Assembly: GCA_905214795.1 (NCBI GenBank)
Contig: CAJMNM010000005.1
Coordinates: 70,913 to 134,912, forward strand
DNA: 64,000 bases
Origin: an uncultured bacterium
GTDB taxonomy: Bacteria > Bacteroidota > Bacteroidia > Bacteroidales > Bacteroidaceae
Direction: 5' to 3'
Shown: positions 33,006-42,595 of the stretch, one piece after another
Layout of the letters: each line of letters opens with the position of its first letter
Position numbering within the stretch: the first letter of the stretch is position 1
Notes under the pieces: model-generated
Database searches by the model: none
Told to the model about the DNA's origin: nothing
Seen by the model: only the letters and a program-made list of their open reading frames with translations
Made by a program: the position numbers and the translations under genes

Positions 33006-34982
33006 ATGGCTGAAGAAGATAAACTCCAGAACGAGATACAAGTAGATTATACAGAAGAAAATATTCGCCATTTGTCGGATATGGAACATATCCGTACGCG
33101 TGCGGGTATGTATATAGGTAAACTGGGTGATGGTTCGCATGCAGAGGATGGTATTTATGTTCTTTTAAAAGAAGTGATAGATAACAGTATTGATGAATTC
33201 AAAATGCACGCCGGAAAGCGTATTGAAATCACTTTGGAAGAGCAATTAAGAATCAGTGTGCGGGATTACGGACGTGGTATACCTCTAGGTAAGTTGGTTG
33301 AGGCTGTGAGTATGTTGAATACTGGAGGAAAATTTGATTCTAAGGTCTTTAAAAAAAGTGTAGGATTAAACGGCGTCGGCGTAAAGGCTGTAAATGCATT
33401 AAGCTCACATTTTGAAGTTCGCAGCTATCGTGATGGTACAGTGCGTTGTGTGACCTTTGAGAAAGGACAGATGATAACTGACGAGACTACCGAGACAGAG
33501 GATGAAAACGGTACGTATATCTATTTCGAGCCGGATAATACGTTGTTTAAGAATTATTCTTTCCGTAATGAATTCATCGAAGTCATGTTGCGTAATTATA
33601 CCTATCTGAATACGGGCTTGACCATAATGTTTAATGGTCGGCGGATTCATTCGCGCAACGGTTTAGTCGATCTCTTGAATGATAATATGACTAATGACGG
33701 TTTGTATCCCATTATTCATTTGAAGGGAGAGGATATAGAGATTGCTTTTACGCATACCGGTCAATATGGCGAGGAGTATTATTCATTTGTGAATGGTCAG
33801 CATACAACACAGGGAGGAACCCATCAAAGTGCTTTCAAAAAGCATATAGCAGAAACGATTAAAGATTTCTCCGGAAAGAATTTCGATTATGGCGATATCC
33901 GTAATGGTATAGTGGCGGCTATTGCTGTCAATATAGAAGAGCCGCTTTTTGAAAGTCAGACTAAAATTAAGTTGGGGTCATTGACAACAGAACCCGACGG
34001 AGGAGTCAGTATAGATAAGTTCGTGGGAGATTTTGTTAAAGAACAGGTCGATAATTATCTTCATAAGAATCCTGATGTTGCAGAAATAATTATTCAGAAA
34101 ATTACAGAGAACGAAAAGGAGAGGAAAGCCATAGCCGGTGTTGCCAAATTGGCACGTGAGCGTTCTAAAAAGGCAAATCTTCATAATCGCAAACTTCGTG
34201 ATTGCCGCATTCATTTGAATGATGCAAAGGGTGATTTGAAGGAGGAAAGCAGCATCTTTATTACAGAGGGTGATTCAGCCAGTGGTAGTATCACTAAAAG
34301 TCGTGATGTGAATACGCAGGCTGTATTCAGTTTGCGAGGAAAACCGTTAAACAGCTATGGCTTGACCAAGAAGGTGGTTTACGAAAATGAGGAATTTAAT
34401 TTGTTACAGGCTGCCTTGAATATAGAGGATGGGCTTGATGGCTTACGCTATAATAAAGTGATTGTGGCGACGGATGCTGATGTTGATGGTATGCATATCC
34501 GTTTGTTGATGATTACTTTCTTTTTGCAGTTTTTTCCTGATTTGATAAAAAAAGGACACGTTTTTATTTTACAAACACCTTTATTCCGTGTACGTAATCG
34601 TAAGACGAAAATTAATAAGGTTCGTCTGAAGAAAATGGAAGATGAAGGGGTTGATGTGAAAGGAGATTTTATAACTCGATACTGTTATACAGAGGATGAG
34701 CGTCTTCAGGCAATAGAAGATTTAGGACCGGAACCGGAAATAACCCGATTTAAAGGACTTGGTGAGATTTCACCGGATGAGTTCAAGAATTTCATAGGTC
34801 CGGATATGCGCTTGGAGCAAGTATCTTTACATAAAAGTGACCAGGTGAAGGAGTTATTGGAGTACTATATGGGTAAGAACACAATGGAACGCCAAAACTT
34901 CATTATAGATAATCTTGTGATAGAAGAAGACCGTGCCGAGGAGGAAGAAGAAAGTCTGTCCGAGGCGGTCTTATCAGAATAA
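33006..34982 (+). CDS. parE: DNA topoisomerase IV subunit B (ParE/GyrB family)
   Basis: 658 residues. ATPase motifs: EVIDNSIDEF, RDYGRGIP and NTGGKFDSKVFKKSVGLNGVG. The transducer domain follows, then the TOPRIM: ITEGDSASGSI (catalytic Glu), SLRGKPLNSYGL and ATDADVDGMHIR (acidic triad). The C-terminus has RFKGLGEISPDEF. It supplies the ATPase and metal site for type IIA topoisomerase. The short YTEENIRHLSDMEHIRTRAGMYIG beginning and the length favour ParE over GyrB, but a GyrB-like role cannot be fully excluded. It is in tandem with coaD (3 bases) and the S41 protease gene, the standard Bacteroidales order. Confidence 0.93.
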   Translation: MAEEDKLQNEIQVDYTEENIRHLSDMEHIRTRAGMYIGKLGDGSHAEDGIYVLLKEVIDNSIDEFKMHAGKRIEITLEEQLRISVRDYGRGIPLGKLVEAVSMLNTGGKFDSKVFKKSVGLNGVGVKAVNALSSHFEVRSYRDGTVRCVTFEKGQMITDETTETEDENGTYIYFEPDNTLFKNYSFRNEFIEVMLRNYTYLNTGLTIMFNGRRIHSRNGLVDLLNDNMTNDGLYPIIHLKGEDIEIAFTHTGQYGEEYYSFVNGQHTTQGGTHQSAFKKHIAETIKDFSGKNFDYGDIRNGIVAAIAVNIEEPLFESQTKIKLGSLTTEPDGGVSIDKFVGDFVKEQVDNYLHKNPDVAEIIIQKITENEKERKAIAGVAKLARERSKKANLHNRKLRDCRIHLNDAKGDLKEESSIFITEGDSASGSITKSRDVNTQAVFSLRGKPLNSYGLTKKVVYENEEFNLLQAALNIEDGLDGLRYNKVIVATDADVDGMHIRLLMITFFLQFFPDLIKKGHVFILQTPLFRVRNRKTKINKVRLKKMEDEGVDVKGDFITRYCYTEDERLQAIEDLGPEPEITRFKGLGEISPDEFKNFIGPDMRLEQVSLHKSDQVKELLEYYMGKNTMERQNFIIDNLVIEEDRAEEEEESLSEAVLSE

Positions 34983-34985
34983 AAC

Positions 34986-35444
34986 ATGATGAAAACAGCT
35001 GTTTTCCCGGGAAGTTTCGATCCTTTTACCAAAGGACATGAATCAGTTTTGCGACGTGGCTTGAAATTGTTTGATCATATTGTTATCGGTGTCGGTATAA
35101 ATGAAAGCAAGCAATCCTGTCAGACTGCGGAATGTAGAATTGAAGCGTTGCGCAAACTTTTTGATGGAGATGAACGTATATCTGTTGAAGGATATTCCGA
35201 TTTGACTGTTGATTTTGCAAGACGCCATCAGGCAGATTTTATTTTACGTGGTGTAAGGTCTGTGAAAGATTACGAATACGAAATCAATATAGCAGATGTT
35301 AATAGAAGAATGTCTGGTATTGAGACTGTTTTTCTTTTTGCAGAACCGGAATGGGCTTTTCTCAGTTCAACCATTGTAAAGGAATTGATGCATTACGGAA
35401 AGGATATCTCGCAATATATTCCCGACGGATTAGAATATAAATAA
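34986..35444 (+). CDS. coaD: Phosphopantetheine adenylyltransferase CoaD
   Basis: 152 residues. The nucleotidyltransferase motif TKGH (from GSFDPFTKGHESVL) is near the N-terminus. ILRGVRSVKDYEYE and the C-terminal FLSSTIVKELMHYGKDI are family-specific. It makes dephospho-CoA from phosphopantetheine and ATP. It begins 3 bases after parE; either of two adjacent ATG codons can start it. Confidence 0.96.
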   Translation: MMKTAVFPGSFDPFTKGHESVLRRGLKLFDHIVIGVGINESKQSCQTAECRIEALRKLFDGDERISVEGYSDLTVDFARRHQADFILRGVRSVKDYEYEINIADVNRRMSGIETVFLFAEPEWAFLSSTIVKELMHYGKDISQYIPDGLEYK

Positions 35445-35475
35445 TTAAATATAAACCTTAATTAAGCCATAAAAA

Positions 35476-37050
35476 ATGATGAGAAAGTTCATGCTGGCAG
35501 TCTGTCTGTTATGTTCACTGGGACTGTCTGCGCAGACCAAAGGAAAAATGTCTTTATTGGAGTCTTGCATGCGTAAGCTGACCATGGCTCAATTTGCTAT
35601 TGAAGGTCTGTATGTAGATAGTGTTGATGTAGTTAAATTGACTGAAGATGCCATAAATGGTATGTTGACTAATCTTGATCCACATTCATCTTATACTAAT
35701 CCTGAGGAAACGAGAAAAATGAATGAGCCTCTTCAAGGAAACTTTGAAGGCATTGGTGTTCAGTTCAACATGCTCGAAGATACGTTGTTGGTTATTCAAC
35801 CGGTTCCTAAAGGTCCTTCTGATAAGGTTGGAATTATTGCCGGTGACAGAATTATAGCTGTAAATGATACGGCTATTGCTGGTGTGAAGATGAGTCGTGA
35901 GGAAATTATGCGTCGTCTTCGTGGACCTAAAAATACAAAAGTTAAATTAGGTATTAAGCGTTCCGGTGTTAAAGAAACCATGGATTTTGTTGTAACACGT
36001 GATAAAATTCCGGTGACCACATTAGACGCAGCTTTCATGCTGACACCGACAGTAGGACTTATTCGTTTGAATAGTTTTGGCAGTACCAGTCATAAAGAAT
36101 TGGTTGATGCCTTGGAAAAACTCCGTAAAAAAGGCATGAAGGATTTGATTCTGGATTTGCAGCAGAATGGTGGCGGTTATATGGAAGCCGCTACAGATAT
36201 AGCGAATGAGTTCTTGGAAAATAACGATATGATTGTCTATACAAAAGGCCGTAGCGTACAGAACAAGGAATATCGCGCAAACGGAAAAGGTTCATTCCGT
36301 AACGGTAGAGTGGTTGTATTGGTAGATGAATATTCGGCTTCAGCTTCTGAAATTGTAACAGGTGCCATACAAGATCAGGACAGAGGATTGGTTGTTGGTC
36401 GTCGTACTTTTGGAAAAGGCCTTGTACAACGTCCTTTCGTATTACCCGATGGTTCAATGATTCGCCTGACCGTGGCTCGTTATTATACTCCTTGTGGCCG
36501 TTGCATTCAAAAGCCATATATAAAAGGAGACAAGAAACAATATAACATGGATATGATAACCAGATACAATCATGGTGAATTTGTTCATGTAGACAGCATT
36601 CATTTACCTGATTCGTTGAAGTATCAGACATTGCGTAAGCAGCGTACAGTTTATGGTGGTGGAGGAATCATGCCGGATTATTTTATTCCTTTAGATACCA
36701 CATTGTATACTAATTATTATAGAGATTTGGCTGCAAAGGGAATTGTTGTCCAAACGAGTTTGAGATTTATAGATGCTCACCGTAAGTCATTAAAGAAAAA
36801 CTATCCGTCGTTTGAGAAATTTGAGAAAGAGTTTCAGGTGCCACAGGAAATGATTGATATGATGATGACCGAAGGTGAGAAGGCTGGTGTAAAATATAAA
36901 GACCAGGAGGAACTGGATAAAACCTGGCCTAGGGTGAAGCTACAGCTTAAGGCACTTATTGCACGCGATTTGTGGGATATGTCTGAGTATTATCAGATAA
37001 TGTATTCAGAGAATGATTTTGTTAAGAAAGCATTGGATGTCTTACAATAG
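35476..37050 (+). CDS. S41-family C-terminal processing peptidase
   Basis: 524 residues. Signal peptide 1-20 (ends LGLSAQ). A PDZ domain lies at about 85-170 (GIGVQFNM, PAGDRIIAV-like IIAGDRIIAVND). The protease domain has the S41 catalytic Ser in EYSASASEIVTGAI and Lys in GRRTFGKGLVQ. It is a periplasmic tail-specific protease that trims or degrades proteins with exposed C-termini. It is third in the parE-coaD-S41 run, 31 bases after coaD, and ends with a strong terminator. Confidence 0.94.
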   Translation: MMRKFMLAVCLLCSLGLSAQTKGKMSLLESCMRKLTMAQFAIEGLYVDSVDVVKLTEDAINGMLTNLDPHSSYTNPEETRKMNEPLQGNFEGIGVQFNMLEDTLLVIQPVPKGPSDKVGIIAGDRIIAVNDTAIAGVKMSREEIMRRLRGPKNTKVKLGIKRSGVKETMDFVVTRDKIPVTTLDAAFMLTPTVGLIRLNSFGSTSHKELVDALEKLRKKGMKDLILDLQQNGGGYMEAATDIANEFLENNDMIVYTKGRSVQNKEYRANGKGSFRNGRVVVLVDEYSASASEIVTGAIQDQDRGLVVGRRTFGKGLVQRPFVLPDGSMIRLTVARYYTPCGRCIQKPYIKGDKKQYNMDMITRYNHGEFVHVDSIHLPDSLKYQTLRKQRTVYGGGGIMPDYFIPLDTTLYTNYYRDLAAKGIVVQTSLRFIDAHRKSLKKNYPSFEKFEKEFQVPQEMIDMMMTEGEKAGVKYKDQEELDKTWPRVKLQLKALIARDLWDMSEYYQIMYSENDFVKKALDVLQ

Positions 37051-37076
37051 ACAGTTATTACCATATTAAAATATGA

Positions 37077-37108
37077 ACGACTGACCGGAAACAGCCAGTC
37101 GTTTTTTT
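37077..37108 (+). terminator. Terminator after the S41 protease gene
   Basis: Stem ACGACTG / CAGTCGT with a 12-base loop followed by seven T residues. Confidence 0.85.
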
Positions 37109-37137
37109 ATAAAGATTCTAATGTATATAATTGAGTA

Positions 37138-37830
37138 ATGATGAATCCGCAAGAAATAAAAGATTATCTTTACACTCATGCTGATGAACGTTATGCGGCT
37201 TTCTCGTCTGCTTTAATGCCCGGTGAAAAGCTTGATGTAATTGGCGTACGGTTGCCTGTCATAAAAGATTTGGCAAAACGTTTGTCTAAGGAGGATTGGA
37301 AAGCCTATCTGGATAGTGCTTCAGACGATACCTTCGAGGAAATAATGTTGCAGGGATTTGTTATCGGATTGGCTAAAATGCCGTTCGAAGAACAACTCCG
37401 ACGCATAGCCGGTTATGCAGATAAAATAACAAATTGGTCATTATGTGATTCACCTTGTGCCGGTTTTAAGTCTGTTCGTAAACACAGGGAAGAGGTTTGG
37501 ACTTTTTTACAGCCATATTTGCAAAGTGAAAATGAGTTTAAGCAACGTTTTGGAATTATCATGTTGATGGATCATTTTATAACCGATTGTTATATTGTAA
37601 GACTGATAAATGTCTTAAGCGCAGTTCGGCCGGTCGGGTATTATGCATCAATGGCAGTGGCGTGGGCCGTTTCTGTCTGTTATGTCCATTATCCGGATAT
37701 TGTTACAGATTTGTTGAAGAGTCATGAGCTGGATAAGGACACCCAGAATCGTGCTATTCAGAAAATTGTAGATTCGTTACGAGTTACTGCCGAGGCTAAA
37801 AAGGAAGTAAGAAAATTTAAAATCAAGTAA
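37138..37830 (+). CDS. DNA alkylation repair protein (AlkD-like)
   Basis: 230 residues, all-helical HEAT-like repeats. Typical stretches: VIGVRLPVIKDLAKRLSKEDW (about 34-54), EEIMLQGFVIGLAKM, NWSLCDSPC (the conserved WxxxD region that binds the damaged base) and FGIIMLMDHFI. AlkD removes positively charged alkylated purines without base flipping. The predicted domain covers the whole protein. It is followed 23 bases later by a secreted-type nuclease gene. Confidence 0.85.
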   Translation: MMNPQEIKDYLYTHADERYAAFSSALMPGEKLDVIGVRLPVIKDLAKRLSKEDWKAYLDSASDDTFEEIMLQGFVIGLAKMPFEEQLRRIAGYADKITNWSLCDSPCAGFKSVRKHREEVWTFLQPYLQSENEFKQRFGIIMLMDHFITDCYIVRLINVLSAVRPVGYYASMAVAWAVSVCYVHYPDIVTDLLKSHELDKDTQNRAIQKIVDSLRVTAEAKKEVRKFKIK

Positions 37831-37853
37831 TATAAGTAAGAATTGTCCTAATT

Positions 37854-38705
37854 ATGTTGAAGAAACTATTGATTGCCGCTGGTGCGGTATTGGCGCTATA
37901 TGCCGGCGGAACACGTTTCCTGTCTGATTCATTTGATATACATAACGAGCAGATATTTTCAGAACCAGATTATTCCAATCCCCTTAAAATTTCCGAAGAA
38001 GAATGGGGAGGGCAAAACATTGGACTGCCGGTTTTAACTAAAAAACGTCCTGAAGTCATTTTACGTCACAAAGGTTATACTGTGTCGTATAATGAAGAGC
38101 TGAAGTTGCCGAATTGGGTGGCATGGACTTTAGTGCCGGAGCGTTTTGAAGATAATGTGAGTAGGACTGGAGATTTCCTTCCTGATCCCGAACTTGATGG
38201 AGAAGATTGTGTGACAACAGATGATTATAAGCATTCCGGATATGATCGAGGTCATATGTGTCCGGCAGCGGACAATAAATGGGATGAACAGGCTATGCGT
38301 GAGAGTTTCTATATGACTAATATTTGTCCGCAACATCATAATCTGAACCGTGGTGATTGGAAAGAACTTGAAGACGCCTGTAGAGAATGGACCAATCAAA
38401 ACCGGATTCTATATGTAGTCTGCGGCCCTATAATTTATAATTCCCGACATAAAACAATAGGCGAGCGTCATGTCGTAGTACCCGAAGCCTTTTATAAAGT
38501 CGTGTTGAGTCTGACTCCACCCAAGGCCATCGGCTTTGTATATAAAAACACATCCGGAAACAAACCTTTAGACTCGTATGTCAATTCGGTTGATCAGGTG
38601 GAACGTTTAACTGGTATAGATTTCTTTTCCGGTTTATCCGATAGTGTTGAGGCTGTTGTTGAGGCAGAATGTAATCTTGACGATTGGGAAATGTCACAAA
38701 ATTGA
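37854..38705 (+). CDS. DNA/RNA non-specific endonuclease (NUC1 family)
   Basis: 283 residues. An N-terminal hydrophobic segment (about 4-20) is a signal or membrane anchor, so it is extracytoplasmic. The active site is DRGH at 131-134 in GYDRGHMCPAAD. Further residues are TNICPQHHNLNRGDWKELE (155-173), which hold the metal-binding Asn and Glu. It cuts DNA and RNA without sequence preference, probably for nucleic acid scavenging outside the cytoplasm. It converges with the membrane protein gene downstream; only 3 bases separate their ends. Confidence 0.9.
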   Translation: MLKKLLIAAGAVLALYAGGTRFLSDSFDIHNEQIFSEPDYSNPLKISEEEWGGQNIGLPVLTKKRPEVILRHKGYTVSYNEELKLPNWVAWTLVPERFEDNVSRTGDFLPDPELDGEDCVTTDDYKHSGYDRGHMCPAADNKWDEQAMRESFYMTNICPQHHNLNRGDWKELEDACREWTNQNRILYVVCGPIIYNSRHKTIGERHVVVPEAFYKVVLSLTPPKAIGFVYKNTSGNKPLDSYVNSVDQVERLTGIDFFSGLSDSVEAVVEAECNLDDWEMSQN

Positions 38706-38708
38706 TGG

Positions 38709-39596
38709 TTATTGATGTGATGCGGTATCTGATGTCTTTTGTTTGCTATGACGTTGGTGAAATTTTTGCCACAAATCATAACTAAGAAGCAAGACCCAGA
38801 ACATACAGAAGAAACTGACACCTGATATGGCGTTGTCTAGTCCTAGCGGGGCAAACGGAATGGCGCAAAAAGAGAAAAGCAGACAATATGTCAGTAACCT
38901 GTGGTTATGTATAATTCTGATTAATGATTTGCGCCTTCTTGAAGCCAGCATGAAATAAACGGTTATGAGTGCTGCAAAAATAAACACTTTAGTTTCCCAT
39001 AATTGGATTAAACCGTCTGCTGTCTGGTTGGATAAGGTATGCCAGTTGCTGAATACAGCGATGTCAAAATAAGCAGACTGGAGAATTGTCAGTGTCGTGC
39101 CGATAACAAATCCTATGACCATAGGCCAGCAGGCCAGCTTGAACAGACGGTTGCGTTGTATGAACGATAAGACTAAAAATCCGGCACATAATGGAATGGT
39201 AATACTGTCGTGTGTGTAACTGCAGAAGATTCCCATCAGTAGCATCAGAAAGTACCCGTACTTAAAGTCTTTCGTTGAGATTCTGTTATATTGGGATATA
39301 AAAAACGGGACAATACAGGTTGATGTTAATTCCATTATGGCTGTTTCGTCACGATAGAAAAAATGGCGTGCGTCGGGGCAGAACAGTAAGACAAAACAAG
39401 CTGTACCGATAACACCTCCAACTGTGTCTGTGGTATGAGTGATGCGGCCTATCAGATAAATCAGTAATGTGAATAATGCGGCCGATAAAGTAATTATGAA
39501 TTCCGGTTGCCATATATATCCGCCCCGTTTGGGCAGAAATGCTAATGTCAGTAGCATTCCCACAAAGACGAATAAATAAGCCAAACGAATTTTCAT
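38709..39596 (-). CDS. Polytopic membrane protein of unknown function
   Basis: 295 residues with about eight to nine hydrophobic helices and short loops. Notable loop residues are CPDARHFFYRDETAIMELTSTCIVP and CSYTHDSITIPLCAG. The pattern (charged periplasmic loop after the second helix, family seen next to glycan genes) recalls DUF6056-type or glycosyltransferase-like membrane proteins, but I cannot assign it. It is divergent from a GH127 glycosidase. A -7 box TACATTTG (minus) is at 39613-39620. Confidence 0.65.
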   Translation of the reverse strand: MKIRLAYLFVFVGMLLTLAFLPKRGGYIWQPEFIITLSAALFTLLIYLIGRITHTTDTVGGVIGTACFVLLFCPDARHFFYRDETAIMELTSTCIVPFFISQYNRISTKDFKYGYFLMLLMGIFCSYTHDSITIPLCAGFLVLSFIQRNRLFKLACWPMVIGFVIGTTLTILQSAYFDIAVFSNWHTLSNQTADGLIQLWETKVFIFAALITVYFMLASRRRKSLIRIIHNHRLLTYCLLFSFCAIPFAPLGLDNAISGVSFFCMFWVLLLSYDLWQKFHQRHSKQKTSDTASHQ

Positions 39597-39612
39597 GTTA
39601 GTTTAATTTTTG

Positions 39613-39640
39613 CAAATGTACGGATTTATTTTTATTTTTG
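39613..39640. promoter_or_regulatory. Divergent -7 boxes for the membrane protein and GH127 genes
   Basis: Minus-strand TACATTTG (plus CAAATGTA) at 39613-39620 serves the membrane protein gene; plus-strand TATTTTTG at 39633-39640 serves the glycosidase. The plus box implies a start codon downstream of it, at 39677. Confidence 0.5.
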
Positions 39641-39676
39641 TATACCCTTTGGCTTAATCTCAAATATAAAATCATA

Positions 39677-42127
39677 ATGAAGAACATTTATCTGACAGGT
39701 CTTGTCTGTCTTTTTAGCAGTTTGTCTATATCAGCACAAGAGCCTGCTTTATTACCCAAAAGACTTTCTCCGGTAAATTTTACTCAGGTACATTTTCAAG
39801 ACTCTTTTTGGCTGCCTAAAATTAATGTGAACCGTAAGGTATCCATTCCTTCAGCATTTAACGAGTGTGAGAAAAACGGCCGGTTTGACAATTTCGCGTT
39901 GGCGGCAGGACTTATCAAAGGAGAGCATAAGGGAGATTTTTCTTTTGACGATACAGATCCTTATAAAGTTATAGAAGGAGCGTCCTACGCCTTGGCTACT
40001 TGCTATGATTCTAAACTGGATGCCTATCTTGACAGTGTGATACATATTATTGCTGCCGCCCAGGAACCCGATGGCTATCTTTGTACCTGTGTTACGAATA
40101 AATGCACACGCCTATCCGGATGGTGGGGAAAATCACGTTGGGAAAAAATCAACAGTCACGAATTATATAATTGCGGCCATTTGTACGAAGCAGCTGTGGC
40201 TCATTATCTGGCTACAGGGAAAAGAACGCTTCTCGATGTAGCCGTTAAAAATGCCGATTTGGTATGCCGGGTGTTTGGTCCTTCCGAAGGACAGATTCAT
40301 CGCCCAAGCGGTCATCCCATAATAGAAATGGCTTTATGTAAGCTCTATCAGGTTACAGGAAAACAAGATTATCTTGACATGGCACGTTATTTTGTGGAAG
40401 AGACCGGACGTGGTACAGATGGTCATCAGTTAAGTGCTTACAGTCAGGATCATATGCCCATTCTTCAGCAGGAAGAAATTGTGGGACATGCCGTCCGTGC
40501 CGGATATTTATATTCCGGAGTGGCCGATGTCGCAGCCTTGACAGGTGATACAGCCTATTTTCATGCGCTTCTCCGTTTATGGGATAATATGGCCAATAAG
40601 AAACTTTATGTTACCGGTGGTATTGGTTCCCGTGCGCAGGGCGAAGGGTTCGGACCCGAATATGAGTTGAATAACCATACGGCCTATTGTGAGACTTGTG
40701 CATCTATTGCAAATGTATATTGGAATCACCGTATGTTTCTTTCTACGGGCGATTCGCGTTTCATAGACGTGTTGGAACGGGCGTTATACAATGGCGTGAT
40801 TTCAGGTGTATCGCTCAGTGGCGACCGTTTTTTCTATGATAATCCGTTAGAATCTATGGGGCAGCACGACCGTCAGCGTTGGTTTGGCTGTGCATGTTGT
40901 CCCGGAAACATAACCCGTTTCATGGCTTCTGTGCCAGGTTATGTTTATGCCATGCAGGGAAATCATATTTATGTTAATTTGTGGATCAGTAATACCGCTT
41001 CTTTGAAAAATGACGATATGGATATTACAATCAGTCAGCAAAGCGGTTTGCCGTGGCATGCAGGATTAAGCCTTACAGTTAATTGCCGGAAGAAACAGAA
41101 CGTGGCTTTACATCTTCGTATTCCGGCGTGGTTGACAGACCGGTTCCTGCCCGGTTCAGACCTTTATGAATATGCAACTCCGGCCGGCCGTTATGTGGTT
41201 ACAGTTAACGGTAAGGTCGTAAAAGGGGTAATGGATAAAGGGTATCTGGTAATCGACCGCCGTTGGAAAGATGGCGATAAGGTTCATGTCGATTTTGATA
41301 TGCCGGTAAGACGTATCCATGCTAATAATAAGGTAGAGGATGACCTACAGAAAACAGCGCTTCAGCGTGGTCCGCTGGTATATTGCCTTGAAGGGATTGA
41401 CCAGCCCGATGGTGAAGTTTTCAATAAATATCTGACCGCACAGAGCCGGTTCTATCCGGCCGATTCTGCTCAGATGCTAGGTGGTATTACTGTGTTGCAG
41501 GGAAATGTGATGCGAGTGCCCGATGAGGGAGATAGCCAAGGTCGTGAGCAACAATCCAAAGCAACAGCAGTTCCTTATTATAGTTGGGATAACCGTGGTC
41601 CTGGTCAGATGGCAGTCTGGTTGCCCGAAACGGCTGAGGTGACGCGCCCGGTATTAAAGCCGTCTTTGGCTTCACGTGCCCGTTCGGTAATGATAAAAGC
41701 TCCCATTCAGAAAGATGCGCCGGTATCTGCTTCTACCGAAGAATGGGCTTTCGGGGTTAATGACGGTTGGGAATCGAAAAGTTCACATGATACATCAAAA
41801 CCTTATTTTTATTGGTGGTTAAAGAGAGGCAGCCGGGAAACATTGGCTTATACCTTTGAGCAGCCCGAAACATTACATAGTGTATCGGTTTATTGGTTGG
41901 AGATGGATCATTATGATGGTAATTATCGTGTTCCGACTTGGTGGAAACTTTATTATAAGGATAATGATACGTGGAAGGAAGTAAAGGCTTTGTCACCCTA
42001 TGGTGTGAAAACCGACCAGTATAATAAGGTTGAGTTTGAACCGGTGACAACCACAACATTGAAAATGGAGGTTCAATTGCAGCCGGGGCAGTCCGGCGGC
42101 GTCCTGGAATGGAAGTTAAATCAATGA
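39677..42127 (+). CDS. GH127 (DUF1680) beta-L-arabinofuranosidase-like glycosidase
   Basis: 816 residues from ATG 39677; a further upstream in-frame start lies at the -7 box and is rejected. Signal peptide 1-20 (ends SISAQ). The (alpha/alpha)6 barrel carries the GH127 zinc-site residues: Glu and Cys in AYCETCASIANVYW, and the Cys cluster in WFGCACCPGN. NRKVSIPSAF and EGASYALAT are other family stretches. The last 130 residues form an extra beta domain. It should remove beta-L-arabinofuranose or a related sugar from plant glycans in the periplasm; GH127-like enzymes vary in substrate. There is no SusC/SusD pair beside it. A terminator follows. Confidence 0.85.
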   Translation: MKNIYLTGLVCLFSSLSISAQEPALLPKRLSPVNFTQVHFQDSFWLPKINVNRKVSIPSAFNECEKNGRFDNFALAAGLIKGEHKGDFSFDDTDPYKVIEGASYALATCYDSKLDAYLDSVIHIIAAAQEPDGYLCTCVTNKCTRLSGWWGKSRWEKINSHELYNCGHLYEAAVAHYLATGKRTLLDVAVKNADLVCRVFGPSEGQIHRPSGHPIIEMALCKLYQVTGKQDYLDMARYFVEETGRGTDGHQLSAYSQDHMPILQQEEIVGHAVRAGYLYSGVADVAALTGDTAYFHALLRLWDNMANKKLYVTGGIGSRAQGEGFGPEYELNNHTAYCETCASIANVYWNHRMFLSTGDSRFIDVLERALYNGVISGVSLSGDRFFYDNPLESMGQHDRQRWFGCACCPGNITRFMASVPGYVYAMQGNHIYVNLWISNTASLKNDDMDITISQQSGLPWHAGLSLTVNCRKKQNVALHLRIPAWLTDRFLPGSDLYEYATPAGRYVVTVNGKVVKGVMDKGYLVIDRRWKDGDKVHVDFDMPVRRIHANNKVEDDLQKTALQRGPLVYCLEGIDQPDGEVFNKYLTAQSRFYPADSAQMLGGITVLQGNVMRVPDEGDSQGREQQSKATAVPYYSWDNRGPGQMAVWLPETAEVTRPVLKPSLASRARSVMIKAPIQKDAPVSASTEEWAFGVNDGWESKSSHDTSKPYFYWWLKRGSRETLAYTFEQPETLHSVSVYWLEMDHYDGNYRVPTWWKLYYKDNDTWKEVKALSPYGVKTDQYNKVEFEPVTTTTLKMEVQLQPGQSGGVLEWKLNQ

Positions 42128-42147
42128 CATGATAAAAAAAGTAAAAT

Positions 42148-42172
42148 AAAGGGTGACAATTTGTCACCCTTT
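42148..42172 (+). terminator. Terminator after the GH127 gene
   Basis: A 24-base perfect palindrome, AAAGGGTGACAA/TTGTCACCCTTT, then GTTATTTT. Confidence 0.75.
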
Positions 42173-42272
42173 GTTATTTTGGCATACTTTTCGTTTATTA
42201 GTAAGTGATTCCGGTTGCGAAAGCAGGGAATTGAAAAAGGAAAAAATATAAGTTAAACATTAAAAATACACA

Positions 42273-42548
42273 ATGATGAACATTAAACCATTAGCAGACC
42301 GCGTGTTGATTGAACCCGCTCCTGCAGAGACAAAGACAATTGGTGGTATTATTATTCCTGACACTGCAAAAGAAAAACCATTGCAGGGTACTATCGTAGC
42401 AGTAGGTAACGGAACCAAAGACGAAGAAATGGTTTTGAAGGTTGGTGATACTGTATTATACGGAAAATATGCCGGAACTGAGGTTGAGCTCGAAGGCAAA
42501 AAATATCTCATCATGCGTCAGAGCGACGTGGTTGCGATTCTGGGATAA
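42273..42548 (+). CDS. groES: Co-chaperonin GroES
   Basis: 91 residues. NIKPLADRVLIEPAPAETKTIGGIIIPD, the mobile loop, and GDTVLYGKYAGTEVELEGKKYL are diagnostic. It caps GroEL as a heptamer. Two adjacent ATG codons are possible starts. groEL follows after 47 bases. I saw no CIRCE-type inverted repeat upstream (42173-42272). Confidence 0.98.
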   Translation: MMNIKPLADRVLIEPAPAETKTIGGIIIPDTAKEKPLQGTIVAVGNGTKDEEMVLKVGDTVLYGKYAGTEVELEGKKYLIMRQSDVVAILG

Positions 42549-42595
42549 TCAGAAATCATCTTTTTTATTAAAGAACAAATAAAATCATAAACAAA